From: Oscillospiraceae bacterium
GTDB taxonomy: Bacteria; Bacillota; Clostridia; Oscillospirales; Oscillospiraceae
DNA: 9,862 nucleotides
NCBI GenBank assembly: GCA_024404735.1
Contig: JAKSPP010000052.1
Coordinates: 1-9,862, forward strand
Direction of reading: 5' to 3'
A program made the position numbers and the translations under genes. Shown piece by piece: positions 1 to 6,524 of the stretch; within the stretch, counting starts at the first letter, position 1, and each line of letters starts with the position of its first letter. The notes beneath the pieces were generated by a model. It was not told the DNA's origin. It was given only the letters and a program-made list of their open reading frames with translations, and searched no databases.

Positions 1-27
1 ACAAGGGCTATGCCCGCATGTGAAAAA

Positions 28-46
28 CCACCCGCTAGGCGGGTGG
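28..46 (-). terminator. Perfect 8-bp hairpin, probable terminator
   Basis: CCACCCGC (28-35) and GCGGGTGG (39-46) form a perfect GC-rich 8-bp stem with a TAG loop. Five A residues at 23-27 become a short U-tract when read on the minus strand, so the minus direction is the better terminator orientation; the plus side (ATGTTTATT) is only partly U-rich. A second small hairpin (GGGC-tat-GCCC, 5-15) lies beside it. It could stop readthrough from the glycolytic operon, or serve a gene outside the window. Tandem hairpins of this kind also flank IS200/IS605-type elements, but nothing else here supports that. Confidence 0.55.
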
Positions 47-113
47 ATGTTTATTGCCTGAAACTTGTTAAAAATGTACAAAAAATAAACTTAAATAATA
101 TGTAATCCGTGCA

Positions 114-142
114 TTGTGTTCAAAACCGTGATGTGTTATATT
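114..142 (+). promoter_or_regulatory. Candidate sigma-A promoter with extended -10
   Basis: TTGTGT (114-119) and TATATT (137-142) are separated by 17 bp. The -10 matches consensus at 5 of 6 positions and is preceded by TGn (134-136), an extended -10 element that can compensate for a weak -35. The region is AT-rich, unlike the surrounding genes. The expected start is near 149, exactly where a base-paired segment begins. No plus-strand gene follows within 180 bp, so the promoter is taken to drive the small RNA candidate. Confidence 0.45.
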
Positions 143-148
143 GTTAAC

Positions 149-334
149 GAAAAGACGAACCGAATTTATGGGAAAGCGTATTTTCCGGAGGCTTTCGGAG
201 TGAGGGAGAGGATATAAGCTTTTATCCGTTTCCCTTGCCATATTCACGCTGAATGTCATAAGCACCCTTTCATCTTTTCTCCTTTATAAAATCTTTCCGC
301 CTGCATCGAAACGGGGTGCAGGCGGAGCTTTTTT
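149..334 (+). ncRNA. Candidate small structured RNA (about 185 nt)
   Basis: This stretch lies between a promoter-like sequence and a strong plus-strand terminator and has no plus-strand ORF with a credible ribosome binding site; the longest from ATG (168) is 11 codons. The predicted 5' end GAAAAGA (149-155) is complementary to TCTTTTC (273-279). Inside it, GAAT (162-165) pairs with ATTC (242-245), ATGG (168-171) with CCAT (238-241), and AAA-g-CG (173-178) with CGTTT (227-231). A local hairpin GGATA/TATCC sits at 210-227. The result is a rod with internal bubbles ending at the terminator. Size and rod shape are reminiscent of 6S RNA (ssrS), but I could not match the 6S consensus, so the family is left open. 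Alternatives are a regulatory RNA of another class or chance pairing. Confidence 0.35.
297..334 (+). terminator. Strong intrinsic terminator, plus strand
   Basis: CCGCCTGCA (297-305) pairs perfectly with TGCAGGCGG (317-325) around an 11-nt loop, followed by GC and six T residues (329-334). The clean T-tract is on the plus strand although the nearest gene, ending at 359, is on the minus strand. Read on the minus strand the hairpin is followed by AAAGATTTTAT, a weaker U-tract, so it may act in both directions and also end the glycolytic operon. Confidence 0.75.
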
Positions 335-358
335 ATGTTCTTTATTCTATTCGGATAA

Positions 359-904
359 TCAGTAAAGATATACACTGAGAAGGCTTACGCTGTCCGTACT
401 CCAGCTAAGTGGCATACCCGCCTTTTCCGCCAGCTTCGAGGCATCGACGCAGTATGCGGAAAGGCAGGAAAAGTGCTTTTCCGGTGCGGGACAGGGCTCA
501 CCGGAAGAGCATTTGCAGGGTGAGCATATTCCGCAGGGGCCGGACATAATGAGGTTAAAGTCCTCTTTTTCTCCCCTTGCCTTTTCGATTTCGGAGACAA
601 GTGAGAAAGTCATTTCCGTGTGCTTTTTCTTAAGGGCCTTTGTAAGCTCACCGTCCATGGCATTCTGCCCGGGGTAATAGGACTTAAGAACAATGGCATT
701 TTTATATCTGTCAATCTTCGCCCTCATTTCCTCGGGGGAGCCGCAGTAGGGCGGGCAGGCGTAGTTGGCATTGTAGTTTCCGCAGGAGTTTTCCTCGCAG
801 AATTTGCGGAAGGAGGGCTCGGTTGGGATATCCTCTGTACGTAAGTAGGAAACGGCATGAAAGCCGCAGCCAAGGGCAAGGGCAATTCTTTCTTCTGTTT
901 TCAT
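359..904 (-). CDS. DUF2284-type cysteine-rich metal-binding protein
   Basis: A 181-residue soluble protein with twelve cysteines, recognised as the DUF2284 'predicted metal-binding' family; no member function is assigned here. The cysteines fall in two clusters: C36, C41, C50 and C54 (the last two in a CPPYC motif), and C124-x2-C127-x2-C130-x-C132, C138, C147 and C152. This spacing suggests one or two iron-sulfur clusters or a zinc site, which is inference. There is no signal peptide or membrane segment, so it should be cytoplasmic. The start ATG (902-904) has only a distant GGGGA as a possible ribosome binding site. It follows eno on the same strand after 82 bp holding a strong hairpin, and no promoter is visible in that gap, so it is probably the last gene of the glycolytic operon at reduced expression. 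It might sense iron or redox state, but nothing in the sequence proves this. Confidence 0.8.
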   Translation of the reverse strand: MKTEERIALALGCGFHAVSYLRTEDIPTEPSFRKFCEENSCGNYNANYACPPYCGSPEEMRAKIDRYKNAIVLKSYYPGQNAMDGELTKALKKKHTEMTFSLVSEIEKARGEKEDFNLIMSGPCGICSPCKCSSGEPCPAPEKHFSCLSAYCVDASKLAEKAGMPLSWSTDSVSLLSVYLY

Positions 905-932
905 GGTATTAACTATCCCCGTTTATATATTA

Positions 933-966
933 CTGCCTCCCGCGGAGACTTATCCGGGGGAGGCAG
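933..966 (-). terminator. Long hairpin between eno and the DUF2284 gene
   Basis: CTGCCTCCC (933-941) pairs with GGGAGGCAG (958-966). After one G/G mismatch the stem continues as CGGA/TCCG (943-946 with 953-956), closing a 6-nt loop. On the minus strand it is followed by TAATATATAAACGG, which is not a true U-tract. It is therefore more likely a partial terminator or a 3' stabiliser of the glycolytic mRNA than a full stop. Confidence 0.55.
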
Positions 967-986
967 ACCGGTTTAATCCTTATTTA

Positions 987-2273
987 TCAGCCGATGGAGA
1001 AGAATGCGTCCATTCCGGGGTAGACGGGAACATCGTAGAGCTCGTCCTCGATTCTGAGAAGCTGATTGTACTTGGCAACTCTGTCGGTTCTGGAGGGGGC
1101 GCCTGTCTTAATCTGACCTGCGTTAACGGCAACGGAGATATCGGCAATGGTGGTGTCCTCGGTCTCGCCGGAGCGGTGGGAGACAACTGCGGTGTAGCCT
1201 GCTCTGTGAGCGGTCTGAATTGCATCGAGAGTCTCTGTGAGGGTGCCTATCTGGTTTACCTTGATGAGGATTGCGTTTGCAACGCCGAGGGAAATGCCCT
1301 TCTTAAGGCGCTCGGTGTTGGTTACGAAGAGGTCGTCGCCAACGAGCTGAATCTTCTTGCCGAGGGCGTCTGTGAGCATCTTCCAACCCTCCCAGTCATC
1401 CTCTGCCATACCGTCCTCAATGGAGATGATGGGGTACTTCTCGCAGAAGTCAACCCACATATCAACCATTTCCTGTCTGGTCTTTACGGTGCCGCGCTTG
1501 GGCAGGTGGTAGCACTCGTCCGTTGCGTCAAACCAGGCGGATGCGGCGGGGTCCATGGCAATTTTGAAGTCCTCGCCGGGCTTGTAGCCGGCCTTCTCAA
1601 TTGCGGAAACAAGTGCCTTAAGAGCGTCCTCATCGGAATCGAGGTCGGGGGCGTAGCCGCCCTCATCGCCGACACCGGAGGAGGGAACGACCTTCTTGAG
1701 GGTGTGGAAAACCTCGGCGCACATACGAAGGGCCTCGGAGAAGCTCTTTGCGGAAACGGGCATAATCATGAATTCCTGAATGTCAACGCTGTTGTTTGCG
1801 TGAGCGCCGCCGTTAAGAACGTTCATCATGGGAACGGGAAGAGTCTTTGCGTTGCAGCCGCCGATGTAGTTGTAAAGGCCCACACCGCTTGCCTCGGCCG
1901 CTGCCTTTGCGCAGGCCAGAGAAGCGCCGAGAATGGCGTTTGCACCCAGTCTTGTCTTGTTGGGGGTGCCGTCAAGCTCAATGAGGATGCGGTCAATGGA
2001 GGGCTGGTCAAGAGCATTGAGGCCGATGAGGCACTCTGCAATCTCACCGTTAACATTCTCAACAGCCTTGAGAACGCCCTTGCCAAGGTAACGGCCCTTG
2101 TCGCCGTCACGAAGCTCGCAGGCCTCGTAAATACCTGTGGAGGCACCGGAGGGAACGGCGGCTCTGCCGACGGTTCCGTCATCAAGAGTTACCTCAACCT
2201 CAACAGTGGGGTTTCCGCGGGAGTCGAGAATCTCCCTTGCCATAACATCGACTATTTCAAAATATGCTTTCAT
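987..2273 (-). CDS. eno: Enolase
   Basis: Enolase (2-phosphoglycerate to phosphoenolpyruvate and water), a cytoplasmic glycolytic enzyme. The product is 428 residues, normal for bacterial enolase. Visible family features are the N-terminal DSRGNPTVEVEV stretch (17-28), the mobile-loop SGAS (42-45), the general acid E204 in GDEGGYAP, the magnesium ligands D241, E286 (in SIEDGMAEDDW) and D313 (in GDD), the catalytic base K338 in LIKVNQIGT, and SHRSGETED (365-373). All expected active-site residues are present. The ATG is preceded by AGGAGA five bases upstream. It lies 35 bp after gpmI with no promoter between, so it is co-transcribed with the upstream glycolytic genes. Codon use is strongly biased, as expected for a highly expressed gene; this bias also leaves a long open antisense frame that is not a gene. 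Confidence 0.98.
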   Translation of the reverse strand: MKAYFEIVDVMAREILDSRGNPTVEVEVTLDDGTVGRAAVPSGASTGIYEACELRDGDKGRYLGKGVLKAVENVNGEIAECLIGLNALDQPSIDRILIELDGTPNKTRLGANAILGASLACAKAAAEASGVGLYNYIGGCNAKTLPVPMMNVLNGGAHANNSVDIQEFMIMPVSAKSFSEALRMCAEVFHTLKKVVPSSGVGDEGGYAPDLDSDEDALKALVSAIEKAGYKPGEDFKIAMDPAASAWFDATDECYHLPKRGTVKTRQEMVDMWVDFCEKYPIISIEDGMAEDDWEGWKMLTDALGKKIQLVGDDLFVTNTERLKKGISLGVANAILIKVNQIGTLTETLDAIQTAHRAGYTAVVSHRSGETEDTTIADISVAVNAGQIKTGAPSRTDRVAKYNQLLRIEDELYDVPVYPGMDAFFSIG

Positions 2274-2308
2274 AATAATCTCCTGTAATTATTTATTGCA
2301 ATTTTAGT

Positions 2309-3826
2309 TTATTTGAGAAGAAGGCTCTTTCCGGTCATTTCGGGGGGCTGGGGAAGACCGAGAAGGTCAAGGACCGTGGGGGCAATGTCGCAGAGCCTGC
2401 CGAAGCGAAGCCTGTTGACATACCTGCCCACAAGAATCAGGGGAACGGGATTGGTTGTGTGTGCGGTGTGGGGGCTTCCGTCGGGCAGAAGCATACTGTC
2501 TGCATTGCCGTGGTCTGCTGTAATAAGTGAAATACCGCCCATATCCTCAACGGCCATAACAAGTGCCTCTACGCAGTGGTCAACGGTCTGTACGGCTTTT
2601 ACGGCTGCGTCCATTACGCCGGTGTGTCCGACCATATCGCAGTTTGCGAGGTTGCATATGATAACATCGTACTTTCCGCTCTTTATTGCCTCACAGCACT
2701 TTTCCGTAACCTCAATGGCGCTCATCTCGGGGATGAGGTCATAGGTGGGGTACTCTCTGGGCGAGGGAACGAGAATTCTGTCCTCTCCGGGGAAGGTTTC
2801 CTCAACGCCGCCGTTAAAGAAGAAGGTGACGTGGGCGTATTTTTCCGTCTCCGCAATACGGAGCTGGGTAAGACCCTTTTCGGAAAGATATTCGCCGAGA
2901 GTGTTGCGCAGGCGATGGGGCGGGAAGGCAACGGGCAGGGGAAGAGTCTTGTCATACTGTGTCATGCAGACATAGTCAAGGCTAAGGGGCTTTATTGTAA
3001 GCTCCCAGTCCTCCGGGAGAAGAGAGCACAGGGCTCTTGTAATCTCCCTTGCCCTGTCGGGGCGGAAGTTAAAGAAGATGAAGCTGTCGCCCTCGGAAAC
3101 CAGACCCTCGGGGCAGCAGACAACGGGCTTTACAAACTCGTCGGTAATGCCCTCGTCGTAGCTGTCGGAAACGGCCTTGACGGGGTCTTCCTCCCTTTTG
3201 CCCTCGCCGAGGACCATGGCATTATATGCCTCCTGAATGCGGTCAAAGCGCTTGTCTCTGTCCATGGCATAAAATCTGCCCATAACCGTTGCGATTTTTC
3301 CGCAGGAGAGCTCCTCACACTTGTTTTTAAGGGCCTCAACATAGCCCTTTCCGCTCTTTGGGGGGACATCGCGTCCGTCAAGGAAGGCGTGGATATATAC
3401 CTTTTCAAGGCCGAGGGCCTTTGCCATTTCAACAAGGGCGAAAACGTGCTCAATATGGCTGTGGACTCCGCCGTCTGAGAGAAGTCCGCCCAGATGAAGT
3501 GCCTTTCCCTTTTCCCGGGCATTCAGCATAGAGGCCTTTATAGCCTCGTTTTCAAAAAAGCTCTTGTCCTCGATGGCTCTGCTTATTTTGGGAAGGTCCT
3601 GATAGACAACTCTTCCGGCGCCTATGTTTGTGTGGCCCACCTCACTGTTTCCTATCTGACCCTCGGGAAGACCGACATCAAGGCCGGAGGCGGAGAGAGC
3701 GGAGTTGGGGCACTGCATGAAAAGACTTCCCATGGCGGGGGAATCCGCCCTGTAAATGGCGTTGCCGTCATTTTCCGGGCCAATGCCGAAGCCGTCGAGA
3801 ATTAAAAGAAGAAGGGGCTTTTTCAT
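2309..3826 (-). CDS. gpmI: Cofactor-independent phosphoglycerate mutase
   Basis: 2,3-bisphosphoglycerate-independent phosphoglycerate mutase (3-phosphoglycerate to 2-phosphoglycerate), a manganese-dependent member of the alkaline phosphatase superfamily. At 505 residues it is close to the usual 505-515. Metal and catalytic residues are visible: D11 in LILDGFG, nucleophile S61 in NSEVGHTNIGAGR, H122 in GGVHSH, D150-R152-D153 in LDGRD, the R255-R258-R260 cluster in FNFRPDRAR, D397 and H401 in DMVGHTG, D438 and H439 in TADHGNAD, and H456 in HTAHTTNPVPL. It begins 8 bp after the tpiA stop. There is no clear Shine-Dalgarno sequence; only CAGGG inside the end of tpiA is near, at a long spacing, so translation probably depends on coupling to tpiA. 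The manganese-requiring enzyme fits a Gram-positive anaerobe. Confidence 0.97.
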   Translation of the reverse strand: MKKPLLLLILDGFGIGPENDGNAIYRADSPAMGSLFMQCPNSALSASGLDVGLPEGQIGNSEVGHTNIGAGRVVYQDLPKISRAIEDKSFFENEAIKASMLNAREKGKALHLGGLLSDGGVHSHIEHVFALVEMAKALGLEKVYIHAFLDGRDVPPKSGKGYVEALKNKCEELSCGKIATVMGRFYAMDRDKRFDRIQEAYNAMVLGEGKREEDPVKAVSDSYDEGITDEFVKPVVCCPEGLVSEGDSFIFFNFRPDRAREITRALCSLLPEDWELTIKPLSLDYVCMTQYDKTLPLPVAFPPHRLRNTLGEYLSEKGLTQLRIAETEKYAHVTFFFNGGVEETFPGEDRILVPSPREYPTYDLIPEMSAIEVTEKCCEAIKSGKYDVIICNLANCDMVGHTGVMDAAVKAVQTVDHCVEALVMAVEDMGGISLITADHGNADSMLLPDGSPHTAHTTNPVPLILVGRYVNRLRFGRLCDIAPTVLDLLGLPQPPEMTGKSLLLK

Positions 3827-3834
3827 TATTGTGC

Positions 3835-4608
3835 TTAGCCCTGTGCGCTTGCGGCGATAATGGCGGCAAAGTCTGCGGGCTTAAGGGAGGCACCGCCGAT
3901 GAGTCCGCCGTCGATGTCGGGCTTGCCCAGAAGCTCGGGTGCGTTGGAGCCCTTCATGCTTCCGCCGTAAAGGATGGATACGCCGCGGGAGATGAGGGAG
4001 CCGCGAAGCTTCTTGATGGTCTCGCGGATAAATGCGCAGACCTCCTCTGCCTCGTCTGCGGTTGCGGTCTTGCCTGTGCCGATTGCCCATACGGGCTCGT
4101 ATGCGATAACGGAGGCCTTGACCTGTGCATCGCTCATACCGTTAAGGGCGGCCTTGACCTGATACTCGATGAGGGGGAGAGTGAGGCCCTTCTCACGCTG
4201 CTCAAGGCTCTCGCCTACGCAGATAATGGGAACAAGACCGTTTTCAAAGGCCTTGAGTGCCTTCAGGTTAACCTCGGCATCGGTCTCGCCGTGGTACTGT
4301 CTTCTCTCGGAATGTCCTACGATGACATACTTGCAGCCTGCGTCCTTAAGCATGGCGCCGGAGATTTCGCCGGTGTATGCGCCCTTGTCGTAAACGCTTA
4401 AATCCTGACCGCCCACATCAATGCTCTTGCCCTTGGAGGCCTTTACCATTGCGGGGATGATAACTGCGGGGGCGCAGATGGCAACGGAGCAGGGGGGCTT
4501 CTTGCCCATGATTTCGGAAAGTCCCTTTGCAAAGGCATCTGCCTCGGAGGGCAGCATATTCATTTTCCAGTTTCCTGCGATAATAGTCTTGCGATATCTC
4601 TTGTTCAT
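3835..4608 (-). CDS. tpiA: Triosephosphate isomerase
   Basis: Triosephosphate isomerase (dihydroxyacetone phosphate to glyceraldehyde 3-phosphate), a cytoplasmic TIM-barrel enzyme. The product is 257 residues, slightly longer than the typical 248-255. Catalytic residues are all visible: N13 and K15 in AGNWKMN, electrophile H99 in VIVGHSERR, and base E171 in AYEPVWAIGTGK (169-180), the flexible loop-6 region. The phosphate-binding segments YGGSMKGSNA (214-223) and GGLIGGASL (234-242) follow. The ATG (4606-4608) has GGAG nine bases upstream. It lies 53 bp after pgk; that gap is AT-rich with no obvious promoter or terminator. It is followed after 8 bp by gpmI, with which it appears translationally coupled. 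Confidence 0.98.
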   Translation of the reverse strand: MNKRYRKTIIAGNWKMNMLPSEADAFAKGLSEIMGKKPPCSVAICAPAVIIPAMVKASKGKSIDVGGQDLSVYDKGAYTGEISGAMLKDAGCKYVIVGHSERRQYHGETDAEVNLKALKAFENGLVPIICVGESLEQREKGLTLPLIEYQVKAALNGMSDAQVKASVIAYEPVWAIGTGKTATADEAEEVCAFIRETIKKLRGSLISRGVSILYGGSMKGSNAPELLGKPDIDGGLIGGASLKPADFAAIIAASAQG

Positions 4609-4661
4609 GATGATTATCTCCTTATATAAGAAAGAGTTTTATTTTTAAGCCTATTGATTTT

Positions 4662-5855
4662 TTATCTGTCCTCAAGGCAGGCAACACCGGGGAGCTCAAG
4701 ACCCTCGAGGAATTCAAGGGAGGCGCCGCCGCCTGTTGAGATGTGGGTCATTTTATCTGCAAAGCCAAGCTGAGTAACCGCTGCTGCACTGTCTCCGCCG
4801 CCGATGATGGTGATGGCACCGGAGGAGGCCATTGCTCTTGCAACGGATTTGGTTCCCTCGGCAAAGGCGGGGAACTCGAATACGCCCATGGGGCCGTTCC
4901 AGATAACCGTGCCCGCATCGGCAACCGCCTCGGAGAAGAGCTTTATGGATTCCTTTCCGATGTCAAGGCCCATATAGCCTTCGGGGATTTCGGAGGAGGG
5001 GACTGTCAGGAAGTCTTCCGTATTTTCGAAGGTGGTGTGAACGGCAGTGTCAACGGGAAGGAGGAATCGGACACCCTTTTCCTTTGCCTTTTTAATCATC
5101 TCTGCGGCATATTCGACTCTGTCTGCCTCCAGAAGGCTGTTTCCGACCTCATAGCCCTGTGCCTTCAGGAAGGTGTAGGCCATACCGCCGCCTATTATGA
5201 TGGTGTCGGCCTTCTCGAGAAGGTTGTTGATAACGCCGATTTTATCGGAGACCTTGGCACCGCCCAGAATGCATACGAAGGGGCGCTTGGGAGCCTCAAG
5301 GGCCTTGCCCATGATTTCAAGCTCCTTGTCGATAAGGAAGCCGCTTACTGCGGGAAGATAATCCGCAACGCCCTTTGTGGAGGCGTGTGCTCTGTGAACC
5401 GTACCGAAGGCATCGGATACGAAAACCTCGCCGAAGGCGGCAAGGGCCTTTGAAAACTCGGGGTCGCATTTCTCCTCGCCCTTGTCAAAGCGGGTGTTTT
5501 CAAGAAGCATAATCTCGCCGGGCTTAAGGGCAGAGGCCTTGCTTTTTGCATCCTCGCCTATGGTATCCTTTGCAAAGATGACCTCCTGTCCGAGAAGCTC
5601 GGAAAGGCGGACGGCAACGGGGGCCAGACTGAGGGAGGCCTTGTATTCTCCCTTGGGCTTGCCGAGATGAGAGCAGGCAACAAGGGCTGCGCCCTCATCC
5701 AGAAGGTAGCGGATTGTGGGAAGGGCGGCAACGATTCTTGTATCGTCGGTTATTTCCCCTGTTTCCTTGGAGAGAGGAACATTGAAGTCGCAGCGCAGAA
5801 GAACGCGCTTGCCCTTAAGGTCAATGTCCTTTACGTTTTTCTTTGAGTAGTTCAT
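4662..5855 (-). CDS. pgk: Phosphoglycerate kinase
   Basis: Phosphoglycerate kinase (1,3-bisphosphoglycerate plus ADP to 3-phosphoglycerate plus ATP), the first substrate-level phosphorylation step of glycolysis; cytoplasmic monomer. The 397 residues match the family length. N-domain substrate-binding features are RCDFNVPL (21-28), the D37/D38 and R40 region, SHLGKPKG (62-69), and SDAFGTVHRAHAS (147-159). The C-domain nucleotide site shows GGAKVSDKI (198-206) with the conserved lysines, GGGMAYTFLK (222-231), GPMGVFEFPAF (321-331), GGGDSAAAV (352-360) and STGGGASLEFLEG (373-385). The ATG has GGAGG six bases upstream, an ideal site. It begins 20 bp after the trmL stop, within one transcription unit. 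It is usually preceded by gapA; here it is preceded by trmL. Confidence 0.98.
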   Translation of the reverse strand: MNYSKKNVKDIDLKGKRVLLRCDFNVPLSKETGEITDDTRIVAALPTIRYLLDEGAALVACSHLGKPKGEYKASLSLAPVAVRLSELLGQEVIFAKDTIGEDAKSKASALKPGEIMLLENTRFDKGEEKCDPEFSKALAAFGEVFVSDAFGTVHRAHASTKGVADYLPAVSGFLIDKELEIMGKALEAPKRPFVCILGGAKVSDKIGVINNLLEKADTIIIGGGMAYTFLKAQGYEVGNSLLEADRVEYAAEMIKKAKEKGVRFLLPVDTAVHTTFENTEDFLTVPSSEIPEGYMGLDIGKESIKLFSEAVADAGTVIWNGPMGVFEFPAFAEGTKSVARAMASSGAITIIGGGDSAAAVTQLGFADKMTHISTGGGASLEFLEGLELPGVACLEDR

Positions 5856-5875
5856 AAAATACCTCCATGAGAAGC

Positions 5876-6379
5876 TTATGGCTGTTTATTATCTGTATGG
5901 GCCATGCTGCCCGTGCCCGTAAGCTCGGGGAAGCCCTGCTGCTTCAGAGCCTCGTATAGCAGAATGGCAACGGAATTTGAAAGGTTAAGGCTGCGCACGG
6001 GGCCCCACATGGGAATCCTTATGCAGCGGTCCCTGTATCTCTCGCGGATATATTCGGGAAGGCCTGCCGTTTCCTTGCCGAAGAGAAGCTTTACGTTTTC
6101 CGTACGGAAGTCGGCCATGTCGTAGCTGACGGGGGCCTTGGTTGTTGCAAGCCAGAGGTTATCATCCCCGTTTTTTTCGATGAATTCATCGAAGCTCTCG
6201 TAAACGTGAAGGTCCAGATACTGCCAGTAATCAAGACCCGCTCTTTTAACGGCCTTCTCGGAGATGTCAAAGCCCAGAGGCTTAATGAGATGAAGACGGG
6301 AGAGGGTGCAGGCGCAGGTCCTTGCGATGTTTCCCGTGTTTGCCGGAATTTCCGGCTCCAGAAGAACGATATCTATCAA
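5876..6379 (-). CDS. trmL: tRNA (cytidine/uridine-34 2'-O)-methyltransferase, TrmL/CspR family
   Basis: A SPOUT-class methyltransferase predicted to methylate the 2'-OH of the wobble nucleotide of tRNA-Leu isoacceptors using S-adenosylmethionine. From the chosen start it is 167 residues, typical for single-domain TrmL. The three knot motifs are visible: PEIPANTGNIART (9-21), LLFGKETAGLPE (98-109) and IPMWGPVRSLNLSNSVAILLYEAL in pieces around 122-145 (RSLNLSNS at 129-136). I chose the TTG at 6377-6379 because GGAGG lies 8 bp upstream (6388-6392) and homology-like sequence begins there. A GTG at 6424 in the same frame has no ribosome binding site, would be only about 11 nt from the predicted transcript start, and adds 15 atypical residues. 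It appears to be the first gene of the glycolytic operon, which may tie tRNA wobble modification to expression of the most heavily translated genes; that link is speculation. Confidence 0.93.
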   Translation of the reverse strand: MIDIVLLEPEIPANTGNIARTCACTLSRLHLIKPLGFDISEKAVKRAGLDYWQYLDLHVYESFDEFIEKNGDDNLWLATTKAPVSYDMADFRTENVKLLFGKETAGLPEYIRERYRDRCIRIPMWGPVRSLNLSNSVAILLYEALKQQGFPELTGTGSMAHTDNKQP

Positions 6380-6385
6380 AATGCT

Positions 6386-6422
6386 TTCCTCCCTCCGTCC
6401 TCCGGGAAGGAAGACTCCCTTC
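6386..6422 (-). promoter_or_regulatory. Possible translational-control hairpins in the trmL leader
   Basis: In the roughly 55-nt leader, GGGAGGAA (6393 to 6386, containing the ribosome binding site) is complementary to TTCCTTCCC (6412 to 6404) with one bulged T. The same pyrimidine run can instead pair through CCTTC (6410 to 6406) with GAAGG (6422 to 6418). The two helices are mutually exclusive: one hides the ribosome binding site and the other frees it. This could be regulatory, or only the ordinary complementarity of purine-rich and pyrimidine-rich runs. Confidence 0.3.
6388..6392 (-). promoter_or_regulatory. Ribosome binding site that sets the trmL TTG start
   Basis: GGAGG on the minus strand, 8 nt before the TTG at 6379. 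It is the only strong Shine-Dalgarno sequence upstream of the conserved protein start and is the reason for preferring TTG over the upstream GTG. Confidence 0.75.
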
Positions 6423-6441
6423 ACGGACTTTCCGAAACTGA

Positions 6442-6470
6442 ATTATACACCTAAAAAGTGGTAAATTCAA
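6442..6470 (-). promoter_or_regulatory. Sigma-A promoter of the trmL-pgk-tpiA-gpmI-eno operon
   Basis: Read on the minus strand, TTGAAT (6470 to 6465) and a perfect TATAAT (6447 to 6442) are separated by 17 bp. Transcription should begin near 6435, giving a leader of about 55 nt before the trmL TTG. No other promoter was seen within the downstream genes, so this is taken as the operon promoter. Confidence 0.8.
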
Positions 6471-6482
6471 TAGATTATTGCA

Positions 6483-6498
6483 AAAAACAGCGGTTTTT
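6483..6498. promoter_or_regulatory. Inverted repeat between divergent promoters
   Basis: AAAAAC (6483-6488) and GTTTTT (6493-6498) are perfect 6-bp arms around AGCG. The site lies between the -35 elements of the trmL and thiN promoters, about 13 bp upstream of the trmL -35, where an operator or upstream activator site could sit. It does not match the CcpA cre or Rex consensus as I know them. A-tracts alone could also explain it. Confidence 0.25.
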
Positions 6499-6505
6499 AA
6501 TAAGA

Positions 6506-6524
6506 AATTGTGCGAAAATCAATT
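6506..6524. promoter_or_regulatory. Inverted repeat abutting the thiN -35
   Basis: AATTG (6506-6510) and CAATT (6520-6524) flank a 9-nt spacer, ending one base before the thiN -35 hexamer. A dimeric regulator could bind here, but the arms are only 5 bp and AT-rich, so chance is a real alternative. Confidence 0.22.

Noticed and set aside
137..148. A Rex-like operator over the -10 of the small RNA promoter (GTTA...TAAC)
   Set aside because: Only 4-bp arms with the wrong spacing for the Rex consensus; the resemblance comes from a chance GTTAAC palindrome.
68..265. A 65-codon minus-strand ORF from GTG, with AGGAG some way upstream
   Set aside because: It is AT-rich with no recognisable domain, starts from GTG with a poorly spaced ribosome binding site, and overlaps the candidate small RNA. 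A five-codon ATG frame (MKGCL) has the better-spaced AAAGGAG instead. It remains possible but unsupported.
903..2288. A 461-codon plus-strand ORF antisense to eno
   Set aside because: It mirrors eno exactly; the strong codon bias of a highly expressed gene removes stop codons on the opposite strand. The translation is rich in G, V, A, C and L with no motif and no ribosome binding site.
2576..3478. A 300-codon plus-strand ORF antisense to gpmI
   Set aside because: A shadow of the well-supported phosphoglycerate mutase, with no family features or start signals.
6380..6424. An upstream GTG start for trmL adding 15 residues
   Set aside because: It lies about 11 nt from the predicted transcript start, lacks a ribosome binding site, and the added residues encode the leader hairpins and the GGAGG site itself.
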